A DNA stretch of 64,000 nt, taken from contig VZQC01000350.1 of assembly GCA_009823505.1 (NCBI GenBank), positions 10,123 through 74,122 of the forward strand. Direction: 5' to 3'. The first letter of the stretch is position 1; each line of letters starts with the position of its first letter. The position numbers and the translations under genes are program-made. This DNA is from Rhizomys pruinosus. Taxonomy: Eukaryota > Chordata > Mammalia > Rodentia > Spalacidae. The notes beneath the pieces were generated by a model. It made no database searches. It saw nothing but the letters and a program-made list of their open reading frames with translations, and was not told the DNA's origin. Below are positions 31,895-43,469 of the stretch, one piece after another.

Positions 31895-32730
31895 CAGGTG
31901 CACACAAACAAACATAGAAGAGGCTATAAATAGACCACATTCACAGGGTTAATTTAATTCAACCAAGATGCCAAGGTAATTTGAGAACAAGAACTTTTCA
32001 GGAAATGATACTGGCCTTACCTCATCTCATAAAAATTAATTCAAAGTGAATCATAAGTCTGACTCCATTAACTCTTCCATAAGGAAGAAGGATAAAATCT
32101 GTGTGATGTTTGGTTAAGCAGGCAAGTCCTAACAGACATGAAAATCTTAAATGAGATAGAAAGAGAGAGAGAAATGGGACTTAATCAAAGTTAGAAGTTT
32201 TCTTACCAAAGACATTGCTGAGAAAACAAAACATAATATCATAAATTGAGAGAAATTATCCACAATATATACAACTGATGAAGGCACTGATATTAAGAAT
32301 TTTCAAATGACATAATTAATAAGGAGATAATTCTAAAAAGTAAATATAAAAATATTTGAACTAATATCTCACCAAAAATGGTATCATATACAAAAGCCAC
32401 TGAGCATGTGGCAAGATGCTTAATATCAGTCACCAATGGGGAAATACAAACTAAATTCCATTCTTTACCATGTCCACTGGAATGTACACTGAAAACAAGA
32501 AGATGCAGAACAATTGGAGCTCTCTTTCATTGAAAGTGGAAGTGTCGATGACAAAGTTACTTCAGAAAACAGTGTAGGTTTTGTTTGTTAAATGTGAACA
32601 TGTTCTCCCTAATATGCCCTAGTAATTACTGTTCAGTATTTACCTAAGAGAAAACAAACAAAGTCTGCACTAACACTTGTACCGTGTTCAAAAACAGTTT
32701 CACTTTGTAGCAGTCAAAAAGTAGAAATAA

Positions 32731-32970
32731 GGGCTGGAGAGATAGCCTAGCAGTTAAGAGCACCAACTGCTCTTGCAGAGGACCCGGGTTCGATCCCCAG
32801 CACCCACATGGCGGCTAAGAACTGTCTGTAACTCCAGTTCCAGGAGAACTCCAGTTCCAGGGGAATCCGAGACCCTCTTCTGACCTCCGCGGCATTGCAC
32901 GACACGGGTGCACAGACCTACATACAGACAGTACATTCATACACATACAAAAATAAATAAAATTTTAAAA
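32731..32970 (+). mobile_element. B2-type SINE, full length
   Basis: Close to the young consensus, with an intact B box (GGGTTCGATCC). Target duplication AAAAGTAGAAATAA / AAAAGTAGAAACAA at 32717-32730 and 32971-32984. Confidence 0.95.
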
Positions 32971-33205
32971 AAAAGTAGAAACAACCCTACTCATCATCAA
33001 CAACTGAATGGATAAACAAATTGTCCTGCATCTCTACTATTCCAATAAAAAAACTCTGACCTATTTGACAACATGGATGAACCTGCAAAGAACTGGGAAG
33101 GCTGAATCAGACCTGCCTATTTCATCAAAATCCCTCATATGCATGCTGACTCAGCCATATAAATATAACACCTACTTTTCCAACCTACAAAGAAAAAAAA
33201 ATATT

Positions 33206-33344
33206 TTTTTGGACTTTTTGAGACAGGGTCTCCCTGTAGCCCCAGCTGTCCTGGAACTCACTCTGTAGACCAGGCTGGCCTTGAACTCACAAAGGTCTGC
33301 CTCCCAAGTGCTAGGATTAAAGGCATGCATCACCACGCCCGGCC
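33206..33344 (-). mobile_element. B1 SINE
   Basis: Reversed B1, missing a short piece after CACAAAGGTCTGCC. Flanked by AGAAAAAAAAATATTT (33190) and AGAAAAAAATATTT (33345). Confidence 0.92.
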
Positions 33345-33469
33345 AGAAAAAAATATTTATCCCCAGATAAAAACTTCCCCGATGTGTGACTAGGCAGTTT
33401 ACAAAAGGCAGAATATAAAAGAATTTCCGTGCATTTGAAATAATGCCAACAATCGATAACAAGAATACA

Positions 33470-33516
33470 GCAGGAGTGATGGTGCATGCACTCAAAAGGC
33501 TGAAGCAGGCAGATGA
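33470..33516 (+). mobile_element. B1-like SINE fragment
   Basis: GTGATGGTGCATGCACTC, AAAAGGCTGAAGCAGGCAGATG, then unrelated sequence. Head only. Confidence 0.5.
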
Positions 33517-33935
33517 CACAAAAATTTAGATGACAATCCCCAATGTAGAGAAGAATTTAAAGAGGCAGGCATGTTTATGTTGTTGAAAGGAGTGCATATT
33601 ACTGCAAGCTTTTAGGATAGAACTTTAACCATGTACACCAAATTTTTTAAATCTGCGTAATTTTTGCCCATACTTCTCAGAATCAGTTCTGTAGCAAGGC
33701 AAGCATGAATACAGGAGAGTATAAATACAAAACCTGGAAACAAAGACTATGTAAAACAATTTGCTTAATATTAAAATGATGTAAATTAAAATACATACTT
33801 TATATTGACACAACAGGATACTGAGAATACCAGTTGTAATGACAGAACTCTATATTTACAGAATTGGAAGTACATTTTAAGAGCAGCATTATATAGCAGA
33901 ACACTTGACATACAAAAGTTTGGTTTTCTTCTTTG
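33517..33935. other. Unique AT-rich sequence, no gene recognised
   Basis: No recognised feature. Confidence 0.4.
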
Positions 33936-33939
33936 AAAA

Positions 33940-34075
33940 TTTCATTTATTTTCATGTGTAGGAGTATTTTGCCTGTATGTATATAAGTGCAACACATGCA
34001 TGCAATGCCCACGGAGGGCAGAAGAGGGCATTGGATCTCCTGGAACTGGAGTTAGAGATGGTTGTAAGCTGCTGG
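33940..34075 (-). mobile_element. Old B2-family SINE, partial
   Basis: Reversed: TTTCATGTGTAGGAGTATTTTGCC, GCAATGCCCACGGAGGGCAG, GGAACTGGAGTTAGAGATGG. The head is missing. Confidence 0.75.
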
Positions 34076-34209
34076 GGTTACAAGCATGAGCTGCCTTATT
34101 CAGCTTTAGCAAGTCTGCATTTATATGTCTTCATGGCAAACAAGAATTCTGAATGGATTCTTATTAAAGTAATGATAATTATTAGAGGACAGTGAGGTCT
34201 TAGCTATTT

Positions 34210-34335
34210 TTTGTTTGAGAGCTGGTTTTAGTGTTTTGAAACGGTCTTGTGCAGCCCAAACTGGCCCAGAATTCTCAACAATCCTCTTGCCTCAGCCTCT
34301 TCAGTGATCAGATTATAGGCATGCACTAGCTTGAT
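34210..34335 (-). mobile_element. Very old B1-like SINE
   Basis: TTTTGAAACGGTCTTGTGCAGCCCAAACTGGCC, CTCTTGCCTCAGCCTC, GATTATAGGCATGCAC. Reversed and heavily diverged. Confidence 0.6.
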
Positions 34336-34394
34336 TTTTATTTTTTTACTTTAAAGCTATTCCTACTACCAAAATACTTTCTAGTGATCCTGTT

Positions 34395-34710
34395 AATCTG
34401 TATATGTGCCTCTTTGGGTGATGGGTGCACATGAACATGTATGTGTGCAGAGGCCAAAGGATAATCTCAGGTGTTATTTCTCAGGTGCCTTCCACCTTGT
34501 TGGGTCTCTCACTGGACTGGAGCTCACCAAGTAGGCTAGGCTGGTTGCTCAGTGAGTCCCACAGGTCTGCCTGTCTATGCTTCCTCAGTGTTGGGATTAA
34601 AAGTAAATTCTGCCCCAGCTAGCTTTTTGACCTGGGTTTTGGGAATCAAAATTGGGTTTTCATGTTTGTAGGACAAGCACTCTACTAACCAAGCCACCTC
34701 CACAGTCCTG
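34395..34710 (-). mobile_element. B4-type SINE (B1 joined to ID)
   Basis: Reversed: GTGTGCAGAGGCCAAAGG, CCACCTTGTTGGGTCTCTCACTGG, GTAGGCTAGGCTGG, GGTTTTGGGAATCAAAATTGGG, GGACAAGCACTCTACTAACC. The order matches B4 elements of mouse. Confidence 0.7.
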
Positions 34711-34714
34711 TATA

Positions 34715-34835
34715 TTAATTTTTCTTTTGAGACAGTGTCTTACTATACAGCTCTGACTGGCCTGGAATTTGTTATATAAACCAGCCTGCCTCTGAATGCT
34801 GGGATTAAAGGCATATATGTGCCACCACACCTAGC
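34715..34835 (-). mobile_element. Old B1 SINE
   Basis: TTTTGAGACAGTGTCTTACTATACAG, CTGGCCTGGAATTTG, GCTGGGATTAAAGGCATATATG. Reversed and diverged. Confidence 0.75.
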
Positions 34836-35296
34836 CCTATATTAATTTTCAATCTGCAGTTTTGGTTGTAGACTTAAGGATAGGCAAGAGTATGCCTGAT
34901 GTCAAGCCCTCGCAGAAAGCTTGTGAGACAGCTATCACTGAGCTAAAGACCCCTCTATGCCCTGTTGTGCTTCTATGCCCACACCAATGAAAACACTCAG
35001 TGAGTCAGACCTAGAGGACTGGCACCATCCATGCTCGTAGCTCATTTCCTGGCCTGCAGCCTGACAGATGAGCTGTGACATCATAGTGTGTGAGGATGCA
35101 TGCCTAAGCAGGAAGAGGCCAACAGAAGATGCCAAAGAAAGAAGGAAAAAAGTGTTTGAGTACATAAGAAAGATGTCGTGATTATTTATAAAAGCATTCT
35201 ACAATTCGTCAGTACATATTACAGCAACTTTTTCATTAAAAAGAATTCCATACATAATCTCAGAGAGAAAAATTTAGAATGAACCAGCTACTGTGC
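34836..35296. other. Unique sequence, no gene recognised
   Basis: No recognised feature. Confidence 0.4.
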
Positions 35297-35306
35297 TAGA
35301 ATATTT

Positions 35307-35468
35307 ATTTCTTTCTTTTTTTTTTTTTTTTTTTTTTGTCTTTTCGAGACAGGGTCTCCCTGTAGCCCCAGCTGTCCTGGAATGCACTCTGTAGACCAGG
35401 CTGGCCTTGAACTCACAAAGATCCGCCTGCCTCTGCCTCCCAAGTGCTAGGATTAAAGGCGGGCGCCA
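35307..35468 (-). mobile_element. B1 SINE with long poly(T)
   Basis: Reversed B1 with a T23 run. Target duplication TAGAATATTT at 35297-35306 and 35469-35478. Confidence 0.95.
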
Positions 35469-35478
35469 TAGAATATTT

Positions 35479-36009
35479 CTTACAAAAGGTGATTTTTGCC
35501 TCTTGAAATCAGATGTCAAAGTGACATGATGGACATTTCCACGACATCTGAGCATGTGAATGGATACAATAGAAACAGCATGGCTTGGTCAGAAGGGTGT
35601 TCTGAATTTTATCACTTTTAAACTTGGGTCCTCAAATGATAATGTCGTTTTCATAAAGATTTCTATTCTCTGGTTTGACTCTTGGGAGCAAATGAGATAG
35701 TGAACACACAGTCCCTTGCTTCTGATGTCAGGAGCCTGAAGCAGGTGAATGACTTGTCCGAATCTGCAACTTCTAATGGATGGGGAGAAGTGAGTAGGGA
35801 GAACCTGTGTTCTGTAGGAAGGCAGAGACCTGGAAAGGGCCTGGGACTACTCCAATATAGGCCCAGCTGGATCCCAATAATTTCCCTCTTGAGAAATACA
35901 ACCATACAAAAATGAAGTCCTAGCAGCAGGCATGTGGGGCCCCTAGCTCACTTCAGTAAGTGCCAAGAAAGCTGTGTGCCCCTTAGGATGGCTGGTAATT
36001 GAGACAACT
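35479..36009. other. Unique sequence, no gene recognised
   Basis: Frames of 77-80 codons on both strands at 35660-35915 have no recognisable domain. Confidence 0.4.
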
Positions 36010-36365
36010 CCTACCCCTTCCATGCATCTATCATACCAGGTGACAGTCTTCTCATGCAGGTAATACAACTGAAGTTACCTCAAAGAGCAGAAGTTGCCTC
36101 AAAGAGGGAAAGTCTCCCAAACTTGCCAGGCCTATCACTTCACAGGGCATCTGGTTGCTTGAGGAGTTTTATTCTGTCTGATAGAACTACCAGGTGCTTG
36201 TCTGCTTTGCCATCATGTTACAGTGCATCTCAAAGCCCTCTCCAGAGGCCAGAGCCAGAGTCTTAGTCTTCTCAGACTCCAGAACAATGAGCCAAATATA
36301 CATTTATTATTTACAAATGACCCAGTGACATTCTGCCATAGCAACAGAAAACAGCCTAAGGTAGA
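36010..36365 (+). mobile_element. Possible MLT1-type MaLR LTR
   Basis: The 3' part (CAGACTCCAGAACAATGAGCC, ATTATTTACAAATGACCCAG, CATAGCAACAGAAAACAGCC) matches the general MaLR LTR end. The upstream boundary is a guess. An ancient endogenous retrovirus-like relic with no coding. Confidence 0.55.
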
Positions 36366-36465
36366 AGTACTGAGGTAGCTAAAGGAAGTATTTGGGAATC
36401 TATGAACTTGGTTAGCTTTGAAAACAATGGAGAAGAAAAGGTTGGTAGAAAATTTGGCCCTGATC

Positions 36466-36543
36466 TAGACTCAAGTTCACAGAGATTGCCTGCCTTTGCC
36501 TCCTGCTTACTGGGTTTAAAGGCCTGGTACCACACCAGGCCCA
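36466..36543 (-). mobile_element. Partial B1-like SINE
   Basis: ACTCAAGTTCACAGAGATTGCC, TTGCCTCCTGCTTACTGGG, TTTAAAGGCCTGG. Reversed second half of B1. It lies inside the interval bounded by the 18-bp direct repeat described for the L1 that follows. Confidence 0.65.
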
Positions 36544-37097
36544 GATAAGGATTCTTGTTGATACTATACAGCTAGAGTGAGATGAAAATGTAAATTGGCT
36601 ACTGAAAGTAAAATTTCAAAGATGTTAACAGCATCATTATTCACAATAGTCAAAAGAGGAGAGCATCCCAAGTGTCTAGTAAAGTATGAATGCAAAATAT
36701 GGTGATACATACAATTCAGCCTTGAAAAGGAAGGAAATTCTGGCACATACTACAGTGGGGATGAATGCTGAGGACATTATGCTAAGTATAAAAAGCTAGA
36801 CATAAAAAGACAAATATTACCTGAGTTTACTTATTTGATATATCTGGAGTAATCAAATTCATTGTTACAAAAAGTAGAAGAGTGGTTTCCGGAGGCTGAA
36901 GGGGAAAGAAATAGGGAGTATTTTCATGGATTTCACTTTGCAAGTAGAACTCTGTGGAGATAGGTTATACAATAATGTAAAAAGAGTTAATACTACCCAA
37001 TACTTACTGAACTGTACCTTTAGAAATGGTTATGAGTTTTATCCCAAGTAAAAGTTGACTAAATTTACCTATGTTTTAAACATTAAAAAAAAAGAAA
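36544..37097 (+). mobile_element. Old LINE-1 3' end (L1M-like)
   Basis: ATTCACAATAGTCAAAAG, AAGGAAGGAAATTCTGGCAC, GGACATTATGCTAAGT, AGTGGTTTCCGGAGGC, CACTGAACTGTACC-type ending and a poly(A). Looks ancient, yet an 18-bp perfect direct repeat AGAAAATTTGGCCCTGAT brackets it together with the B1 fragment (36447-36464 and 37098-37115). Confidence 0.8.
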
Positions 37098-37115
37098 AGA
37101 AAATTTGGCCCTGAT

Positions 37116-37520
37116 AATGCAGTTCTGTCCCACAAAGTACCTAAACCCTAAAGTTGGTGTTGAGGTCACAGTGGACTGCCAGGATTCTCATCACACTGGG
37201 AAGATCAGTCCTCTCAATGAGCCTTGGAGTCTTGCTCACTGGTCCCATGGCTTTGACCCAGGAAGCATGCCTTTAAGGAGTCTATATGCTTGCTGAGTAC
37301 ACCCTGCCATAATCCTAGACTTTTGACTGTTGTTTTACCTTATAAACTAATAAAGCAACATTTTGGCTTAATTCATATGTCTCAGAAGTTTATCTAGATA
37401 AATGTGTCCCTGAAATGTACAACACTTTAAGGTTAGATCCTGTACCCCAAGACATCACCATGTCACCCCCATACAGACACCTGGGTGACAGTCAATTCAA
37501 CTTTCCTTGTGATCTCATGT
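37116..37520. other. Unique sequence, no gene recognised
   Basis: No recognised feature; possibly the upstream part of the L1 3' UTR begins near 37490. Confidence 0.35.
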
Positions 37521-37930
37521 TACTCCTGCTTGCCTAAGAACATCTTAGCCTTCAAACATGACATCTTTCAGCCTAATAAAAAAAAGAGAGAAATCACAAG
37601 CTGAAGATGCTAAAAGGTATATGTGGCATGCATATATGCATATTTTGGAGTGATGCAGATTGGAAGGAACAACAACAACAACAACAACAAAAAGACGGGG
37701 TCAAAGAAATGACTGAAATGGTGAACTTCTGCTCAAAACAGTAAACTTCTGCATCAAAATTTTTAAAAGAGACTGAGAAAAAGATGAAAAACATGTTTGG
37801 CAGAATGCATGAGCTCTGATGGGGTGTGGGGGCAGGGAAGGGGGCATGGGTCTAGACTTGATTGGAAATTTTGTATGAAATGCACAAATATTCCATAAAA
37901 GTTGGCTTTTTAAAAAAAAAAGTAAAAAAA
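37521..37930 (+). mobile_element. 5'-truncated LINE-1 3' UTR
   Basis: CAAACATGACATCTTTCAGCC, the (CAA)n run at 37671-37690, paired AGTAAACTTCTGC motifs, GAGCTCTGATGGGGTGTGGG and CATAAAAGTTGGC plus poly(A). The same UTR type occurs reversed at 56.2 kb. Confidence 0.85.
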
Positions 37931-38511
37931 AAGAACATTGTATTTTCTGTCTGGGATAAAAAAAAAAAATCTATATGTAGCATGAAAGGTCTTTGTATCT
38001 GGCCCAGCCCAGCTTCTCAGCCCCAGACACCATCTTTATTGATCTCTACTTTTCAGCATTTCTCAACTAGCATCCTGCCTACCCCACCCTGTGCACACCC
38101 ACAGTAACACACACAGCCACTCTCACGGTGACACACACAGCCACTCTCACAGTGTACCCCTGTGCCTATGGGCTCCTAAAACACCTACCTCACAACTCTA
38201 CTTCTCAAAGTCCTCAACTTTTAGGTTTAGGTAACGGTTTCTCTTTGTGATAGCCAACCCTGCTCTTCTGGCCAAACTGGGGAGTCCCTTCCTCAGGGCT
38301 TCACAGCTTGTCTCTGCTCTAAAACAATTACTTTATTTAACACTTGGTTGATCTGCTGTCCCTAGCCTGTAAGCCCATAGATATGAGTCAATCTATAACC
38401 CAATTTTTAGACACTGAGGCTACAACCTGATGAGGATCTGTCTTGCAGGTTTCATCAAATATTAAATGACAAAATAGAATGAGATGTATCTAAGGGTAGG
38501 AGGCAAGAATT
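37931..38511. other. Unique sequence with a small tandem duplication
   Basis: ACACACACAGCCACTCTCAC occurs twice, near 38108 and 38135. No gene recognised. Confidence 0.45.
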
Positions 38512-38527
38512 GAAAGGCAGAGAGTGC

Positions 38528-38777
38528 GGGCTGGAGAGATGGCCTAGCAGTTAAGAGCGCCGACCGCTCTTACAGAGGACCTGGGTTTGATCCCCAGGAC
38601 CCACATGGCAGCTGAGAACCGTCTGAAACTCCAATTCCAGGAGAACTCCAGTTCCAGGGGAATCCGACACCCTCTTCTGACCTCCACGGCATTGCACGAC
38701 ACGGGTGCACAAACCTACGTGCAGACAGTACACTCATACACATACAAAAACAAAATTTTAAAAACATTAAAAACAAA
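38528..38777 (+). mobile_element. B2-type SINE, full length
   Basis: The B box has one change (GGGTTTGATCC). Target duplication GAAAGGCAGAGA(G/C)TGC at 38512-38527 and 38778-38793. Confidence 0.95.
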
Positions 38778-38793
38778 GAAAGGCAGAGACTGC

Positions 38794-39689
38794 TCTAGAT
38801 GTTGCTCCACTAGACTAGGATAAAGGGATGGGGAGGTAGATTCTGGCACAAGAGGCAAGAACCTATCCTGGGACCTACGACCCCTGACCCTGAAGCCTCC
38901 CACAGAGCAGCAGTGTGAAGATATGTGTGAGAACGGTCACATGGCCACAGGCATCGGGGGAATGAAGGAAATCGTGAGGGTTGAGACTCAAGAGGATGGT
39001 ACCCTCAGGGTGGGTAGTCAGGATGTCTACCCCAAGCATCCATTCATTTGTAAAGGAATGCAGAACCTGCCTGTGCAATTAGTTATGTTTTCTCCTAGTA
39101 GTTTTTCTAAACTGGGTCAAGATATTAAATCCAACTCAAAAGACTACTTTCCATTGTGGAGAGGCCCTGGTCTGAAGGAAGCTTGTATGAAAGCTCATGG
39201 GCTCCTGTGGCTTGCTCTCTAACTGTGAATATCTCATTTTATAGTCCCATCTTTCTAAGTGATATCCTGAACTAGGGAATAATTTAGGTAATAAACCATC
39301 TTCAATTACTGTCCATTAACAAGAGGAAAACATTAAACCCACCCAGAGCTTGTGGGAATTATACGTCACTGTTTCAGGTGAGAATTAGCTTAATACTTCC
39401 ATAGCAACAGTGTTGTGCATTTTTACATGCTCTTTCTTATGAAGAGTATTCCACATTCAAATGACAGAGTCTCCACAATGCTTCTTGTGAAGGGAGGAGC
39501 CACCATCTTATGACACTGCAACTTGGTAAGACTCCCCAGCTCTTCTGATCAGTCTTTCCTCAGTTTTCTCTTCTCCTTCTTGGACTTCTCTCACCAAGTC
39601 TGCAGCTCATGAGATCTTCCTGAATTTCCAAATAGAAGTAGATAATGGCCAACTTTGGGACAGGGGCTAGAGCCCATCGCTTTGTGTGT
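38794..39689. other. Unique sequence, no gene recognised
   Basis: The 99-codon plus frame at 38923-39222 has no known domain, no splice context I trust and average composition; I do not call it a gene. Confidence 0.4.
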
Positions 39690-40060
39690 GGTACATGTGT
39701 GCATAAGTGCACATCTGTGTGTATACATTTGTGGATGTGCACATGTGAGCATGTACGTGTGAAGTGAGTGGGACTGCATGTGTGTACACGCTAGAAGTCA
39801 ACCTTGGTTGTCATTCCTCAGGAGCTATCCACCTTGTTTTTTGAGACAGGGTCTTTCATCAAGACATGGAACTCCCCAGTCAGGCTCAGCTGGATGGTCA
39901 GCAAGCCCCAGATACCCATCTGTCTCTGCCTTTCCCAAGCAAGCATTATAGACATGTGCAGCCACACCCAGCTGTTTTACTCTGGTTCTGGGAATTGAAC
40001 TCAAGTCCTCATGCTTGCAAATCAAAAACACTTTCCAACTGGGCCATTTTCCCAGCCCTG
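39690..40060 (-). mobile_element. B4-type SINE with GT-rich end
   Basis: Reversed: a GTGT/GCACAT-rich tail, CATTCCTCAGGAGCTATCCACC, TTTTTTGAGACAGGGTCTTTC, GGCTCAGCTGGATGG, GAATTGAACTCAAGTCC, GGGCCATTTTCCCAGCCC. B1 and ID parts in B4 order. Confidence 0.75.
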
Positions 40061-42254
40061 GAACCCATCTCTTAAAAGAGTTTAGCTGGCTCAACCTTGG
40101 TCAGAATTTACCCAGCCCCAACCAGCTGCAACCACAGATGGTCAGGCCACATGGTCATGTCTGTTATCCAAATCACTTGGACAGGTCAGAGAAAGAGAAA
40201 GCAGCTGGGTCAAGAGTTAAGTAAATGCTCCAAAACGCATGTATTTCAGTAATTTTCCCCAAAGCATTCCGGAAAAGTGCACTAATGATTTACGCTAATG
40301 TCCATTATAAGATGAAGAAATTTATTTTGTTTCTCATGCTTGTGAGCATTTATGAATCTTAACTACCCTTTTTCAGCATAAAGAACACTGAGTCAGGGCT
40401 CTTCCTGTCTTCTACAAAGTCCAATGAATACTTACATTCAGTAGAAAAACAACAATAGTGACTCTTCTTTCTCTTTCGCACTCAACTGTGGGAGATCCAT
40501 CAAGAAGCCAGCAATTCCACGGAGTTTTCACAATGATTAGAACTAGAAGGAATGGATGAAAGTGATAGAAACACACCCTTCTGTTCTAGGGAGGATGGGG
40601 ACTTTTAGTAGTCTTGACTTTTGGTCTTTCCTCCCTTGGTATTTTCATCCTCCAGACCTACAGCAACTGCTATCAATGAGTTCCAAAGCCTCTGAAGCAG
40701 GCCATTGATTAAGCTCATTCCCTCAGGGGTAATGGAAGCAGCAGTAGTAGGATTTAAGACTGATGGGATAAAATGATAATATCCCCCTCATAAATGGCTC
40801 CCAGGAAAAGGTAGAATATATCTAACCTTTAAAGACACTGATTTTAGAATTAATCCTGCAGTCCATGTGCCCCAGACAAGGTGTAATTAGGAAGCATGAG
40901 GGAAAAAAAGAAGAAAAAAATTCCTCAGAGAAAACAGAGGAATAATATTGTGGGCAGAAATAAGATGCTATGCTCAGGGGAAGGAAATAAAACCTGACTT
41001 ATGGAAACCAAACCTTTCCTCCTGGGGCAGAGAGCTCCTGCCATTAACCAGTCAGCTAAAATCTCAAGATTAACCCTGAAGAGCCAGTGGTCCCTGCATC
41101 TGTACTGTGGTACTTACGCTTAGCACCGGTTTATTCTTTTTGTTCTTGTTTTTGCTTGGAGTAGGGAGCTCTGACTGTCACTATACAGTAAGTTGTAGGA
41201 GAATCTGAACAGTGTCTTCTGCCTTATAGTAGGTACTCGGTATGTGCTTATGGAAAGACGAGGGGAGGAGAAGGGAGGACAAGAAGATGCAGGCCTTATT
41301 ACTACCATTGATGTGGTTCTAGCCATCTAGCTTAATCATTTTTGAGAGGCATTTTAAGGCATTGTTGACTTAACTCAAGACCCTGACACCCTTCTCTTTT
41401 TGCTTAATTTCCCAGTCATATGAACCAATAGCTTACAGAGTCAAACGTATTTCTTAATTTCCAGCACTATAGGCAGAGCCTCAAATTCCATGCCACTGAC
41501 CTCTCTGTGCAGCTGCACCCCTAGAATACTCCCTGCCCAATGCACAAAGCCAGAGCAGGGTAACCCTCCAGCTTTCCATGCCTCTCCATCTTCCTGGTGG
41601 ACAGCGGCTTCCCCTCTCTGTACCTGTTACCTGGACACTCTTCTACCTGTACCTGTAGTCTTACGCCTCTCTACCACCTTCCCCAGGCATGTTGCCAGCT
41701 CCAGGGGCATAGACACACACCCTGTATTTGATTTCCTTTGGCTCCTAAGAGTACCTGGTATCAATTTTTACATAAAGCAGATACTCAGTGCTTCTCAACT
41801 ATATTCACTTTATGTGAAGAGTTGTTTCTCTTAGGAATCACTTCGCTGTGCTTTATCATATTACTTATCTCAGGGCCTGAATCTTAATGAACCAGACTTA
41901 AACAAAATCTTGAGTTCACAGAAGTATTTTTGTATGCATTGCCTTTATCATAATAAGATACATCATTTTAATGAGTCCAGAAATCTGAAGACGATGATTT
42001 TCCATCTGGCCAGTAGACAGGCCTTGCTTGGCACCCTACTTCTTTAATTCAGAGTGGATGATATGGAAATTGCCACTCTAAGAAAGATCCACCTGCAGAT
42101 TTGACCTCTCAGGGTGTGGGAACTTTTCATCTTCATTGTCCCAATTCCCGCACATAAATATTCACTAATTAATTCAACATCAGTCATTACTGAAGGATTC
42201 AATTATTTTTTATTACCTCATACCAAAGCTTTCCCTAAAACTTCAGGTCATTAA
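40061..42254. other. Repeat-poor unique stretch, candidate conserved noncoding DNA
   Basis: 2.2 kb without young SINEs or L1. The longest frame, 41490-41834 (114 codons plus), is Ser/Leu/Pro-rich with no domain. Phrases such as TAGTAGGTACTCGGTATGTG (41228) hint at decayed L2/MIR-age sequence. Confidence 0.45.
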
Positions 42255-42445
42255 ATAATAATGGCTACCATTTTTTGCACATCCCCTTGGTTAGGACACA
42301 CTTTACCTAATTTAATCCTTACAAGAATCCTCTGAAGCAGAGATTAAGAGTGATGAATAAAAGTGATTAAGTAATTTGCCTGAGTTCACAAAGATGGTAA
42401 ATGATGAAACTGGTTTTCAAATCCAGATCTTTTTGATTTCAGATA
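42255..42445 (-). mobile_element. MIR SINE
   Basis: Reversed MIR plan: TTTACCTAATTTAATCCTTACAAG, CTCTGAAGCAGAGATTA, AAGTAATTTGCCTGAGTTCACA, ACTGGTTTTCAAATCCAGA. An ancient, mammal-wide tRNA-derived SINE. Confidence 0.75.
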
Positions 42446-43469
42446 AAAGTTAAAATCACATAAGTTGAAAAGAATGATTTTACTGGTTAACTCTCAATTA
42501 ATCAGAACATTCATTTAAACACAGTTCCCCAGGCTCCAAAACTATGACCTTAAGTAAACCAACAAGCTTCCCAGAGCTGAAAATACAGCACACCAGGACG
42601 GGCATTTCCTCCCTAAGGTCAGTTCGTTCACCTGCCCACTTGCTCCTCACAGCAATAAATGTACATTTTCATCTGATCTCAAGGGATAAGAATGACAGCA
42701 CACTCACAGTATCTATACATCAGTCCAAAACACTATTACCTACAAGTTCTACTACAAAAGCAGCCCTTCTCCAGCCCAGGAGGCTCAGTGAAAGCTGGAG
42801 AAGATAGTCACCAACAACATTTGGAAACTCACATTGATGTCTAGTTAACTCATCTCACTTGTAACATCTAAAATCCAAAGCTGTAATTAGACCCCACATA
42901 AACAATCCTAGCACAGCAGGCCCTGTCAGCCTACCGTGCCTCTCTCCACCTGTCTCCCTGCTCTCTACCATTCTGTATCACCATCCACCCTAATTTATCC
43001 CTGCCGGAGGTAATAACTTATTAAACAAGTCTACTGGTTTGATTGGATTAAACACATATTGAGGGCTCTGGATGGGCAGATACAGTGCTAATTCACTTAC
43101 AGGAACTTAAGATTTAGCCCCATACCAAAGAGATGGTGGCTCTATCAGGAAACTGGCAGAGGAATGTTTTTGCTCTGAAGGGGCTACATGGTGCCAAGTG
43201 TCTGCTGAGGTCAATGGCTCATTCCCAGAGTGGCAGTCACAGAAACATGGGAACCCAGGTGCTCTCAATACTCCACCAGAACCCACCCACCCAAATTAAG
43301 GGTTTCTCAACCCTAAACCAAGAGCTGTGAAAATCCCCCACAAAACAAATGGTTGCCTTGCACCCTTATGCCATCTATACCAGAGACTATACTACCACCA
43401 AATTACCTGGGCCCTTTGCAAAGATACTAGCATTTACACACATTATAGTTTCAGGGCATGAACTATTTC
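42446..43469. other. Repeat-poor unique sequence, no gene recognised
   Basis: Short frames only, for example 42544-42807 with 87 codons and no domain. Confidence 0.4.

Larger units (their letters stand above)
31374..31900 (+). mobile_element. Old B3/B4-type composite SINE split by a B2
   Basis: The tRNA head (GGAGATGGCTCAGTGATTAAAG, GGTTCAGATCCCAGC) and B1-like middle (CTGTAACCCCAGCACTGG, GAGACTCTGTCTCAAAAA) run to 31574. The same element resumes after 31793 (GGTGGAAAGTAATAGAGG, CACCCAACGACCACCTC) and ends in a (CA)n. The B2 at 31575-31793 lies between. Confidence 0.7.
30440..33189 (+). mobile_element. Ancient LINE-1 ORF2 with SINE insertions
   Basis: Diverged L1 text in coding order: 30440-30562 (AAATCCTAAGACTCTAT), 30776-31119, 31312-31373, 31900-32716 (TTAATCAAAGTTAGAAG, ACCAAAGACATTGCTGAG, GATGCTTAATATCAGTC) and 32985-33189 (CTGACCTATTTGACAACATG). 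It is an old L1M-type element. Interrupted by a B3-like SINE (30563), a B1 (31120), a composite SINE with a nested B2 (31374) and a B2 (32731). Confidence 0.75.

Noticed and set aside
38923..39222. 99-codon plus frame
   Set aside because: No recognised family; the length is compatible with chance in this composition.
41490..41834. 114-codon plus frame in repeat-poor DNA
   Set aside because: No domain, no splice or start context I can defend, biased to Ser/Leu/Pro. Could still be tested by conservation.
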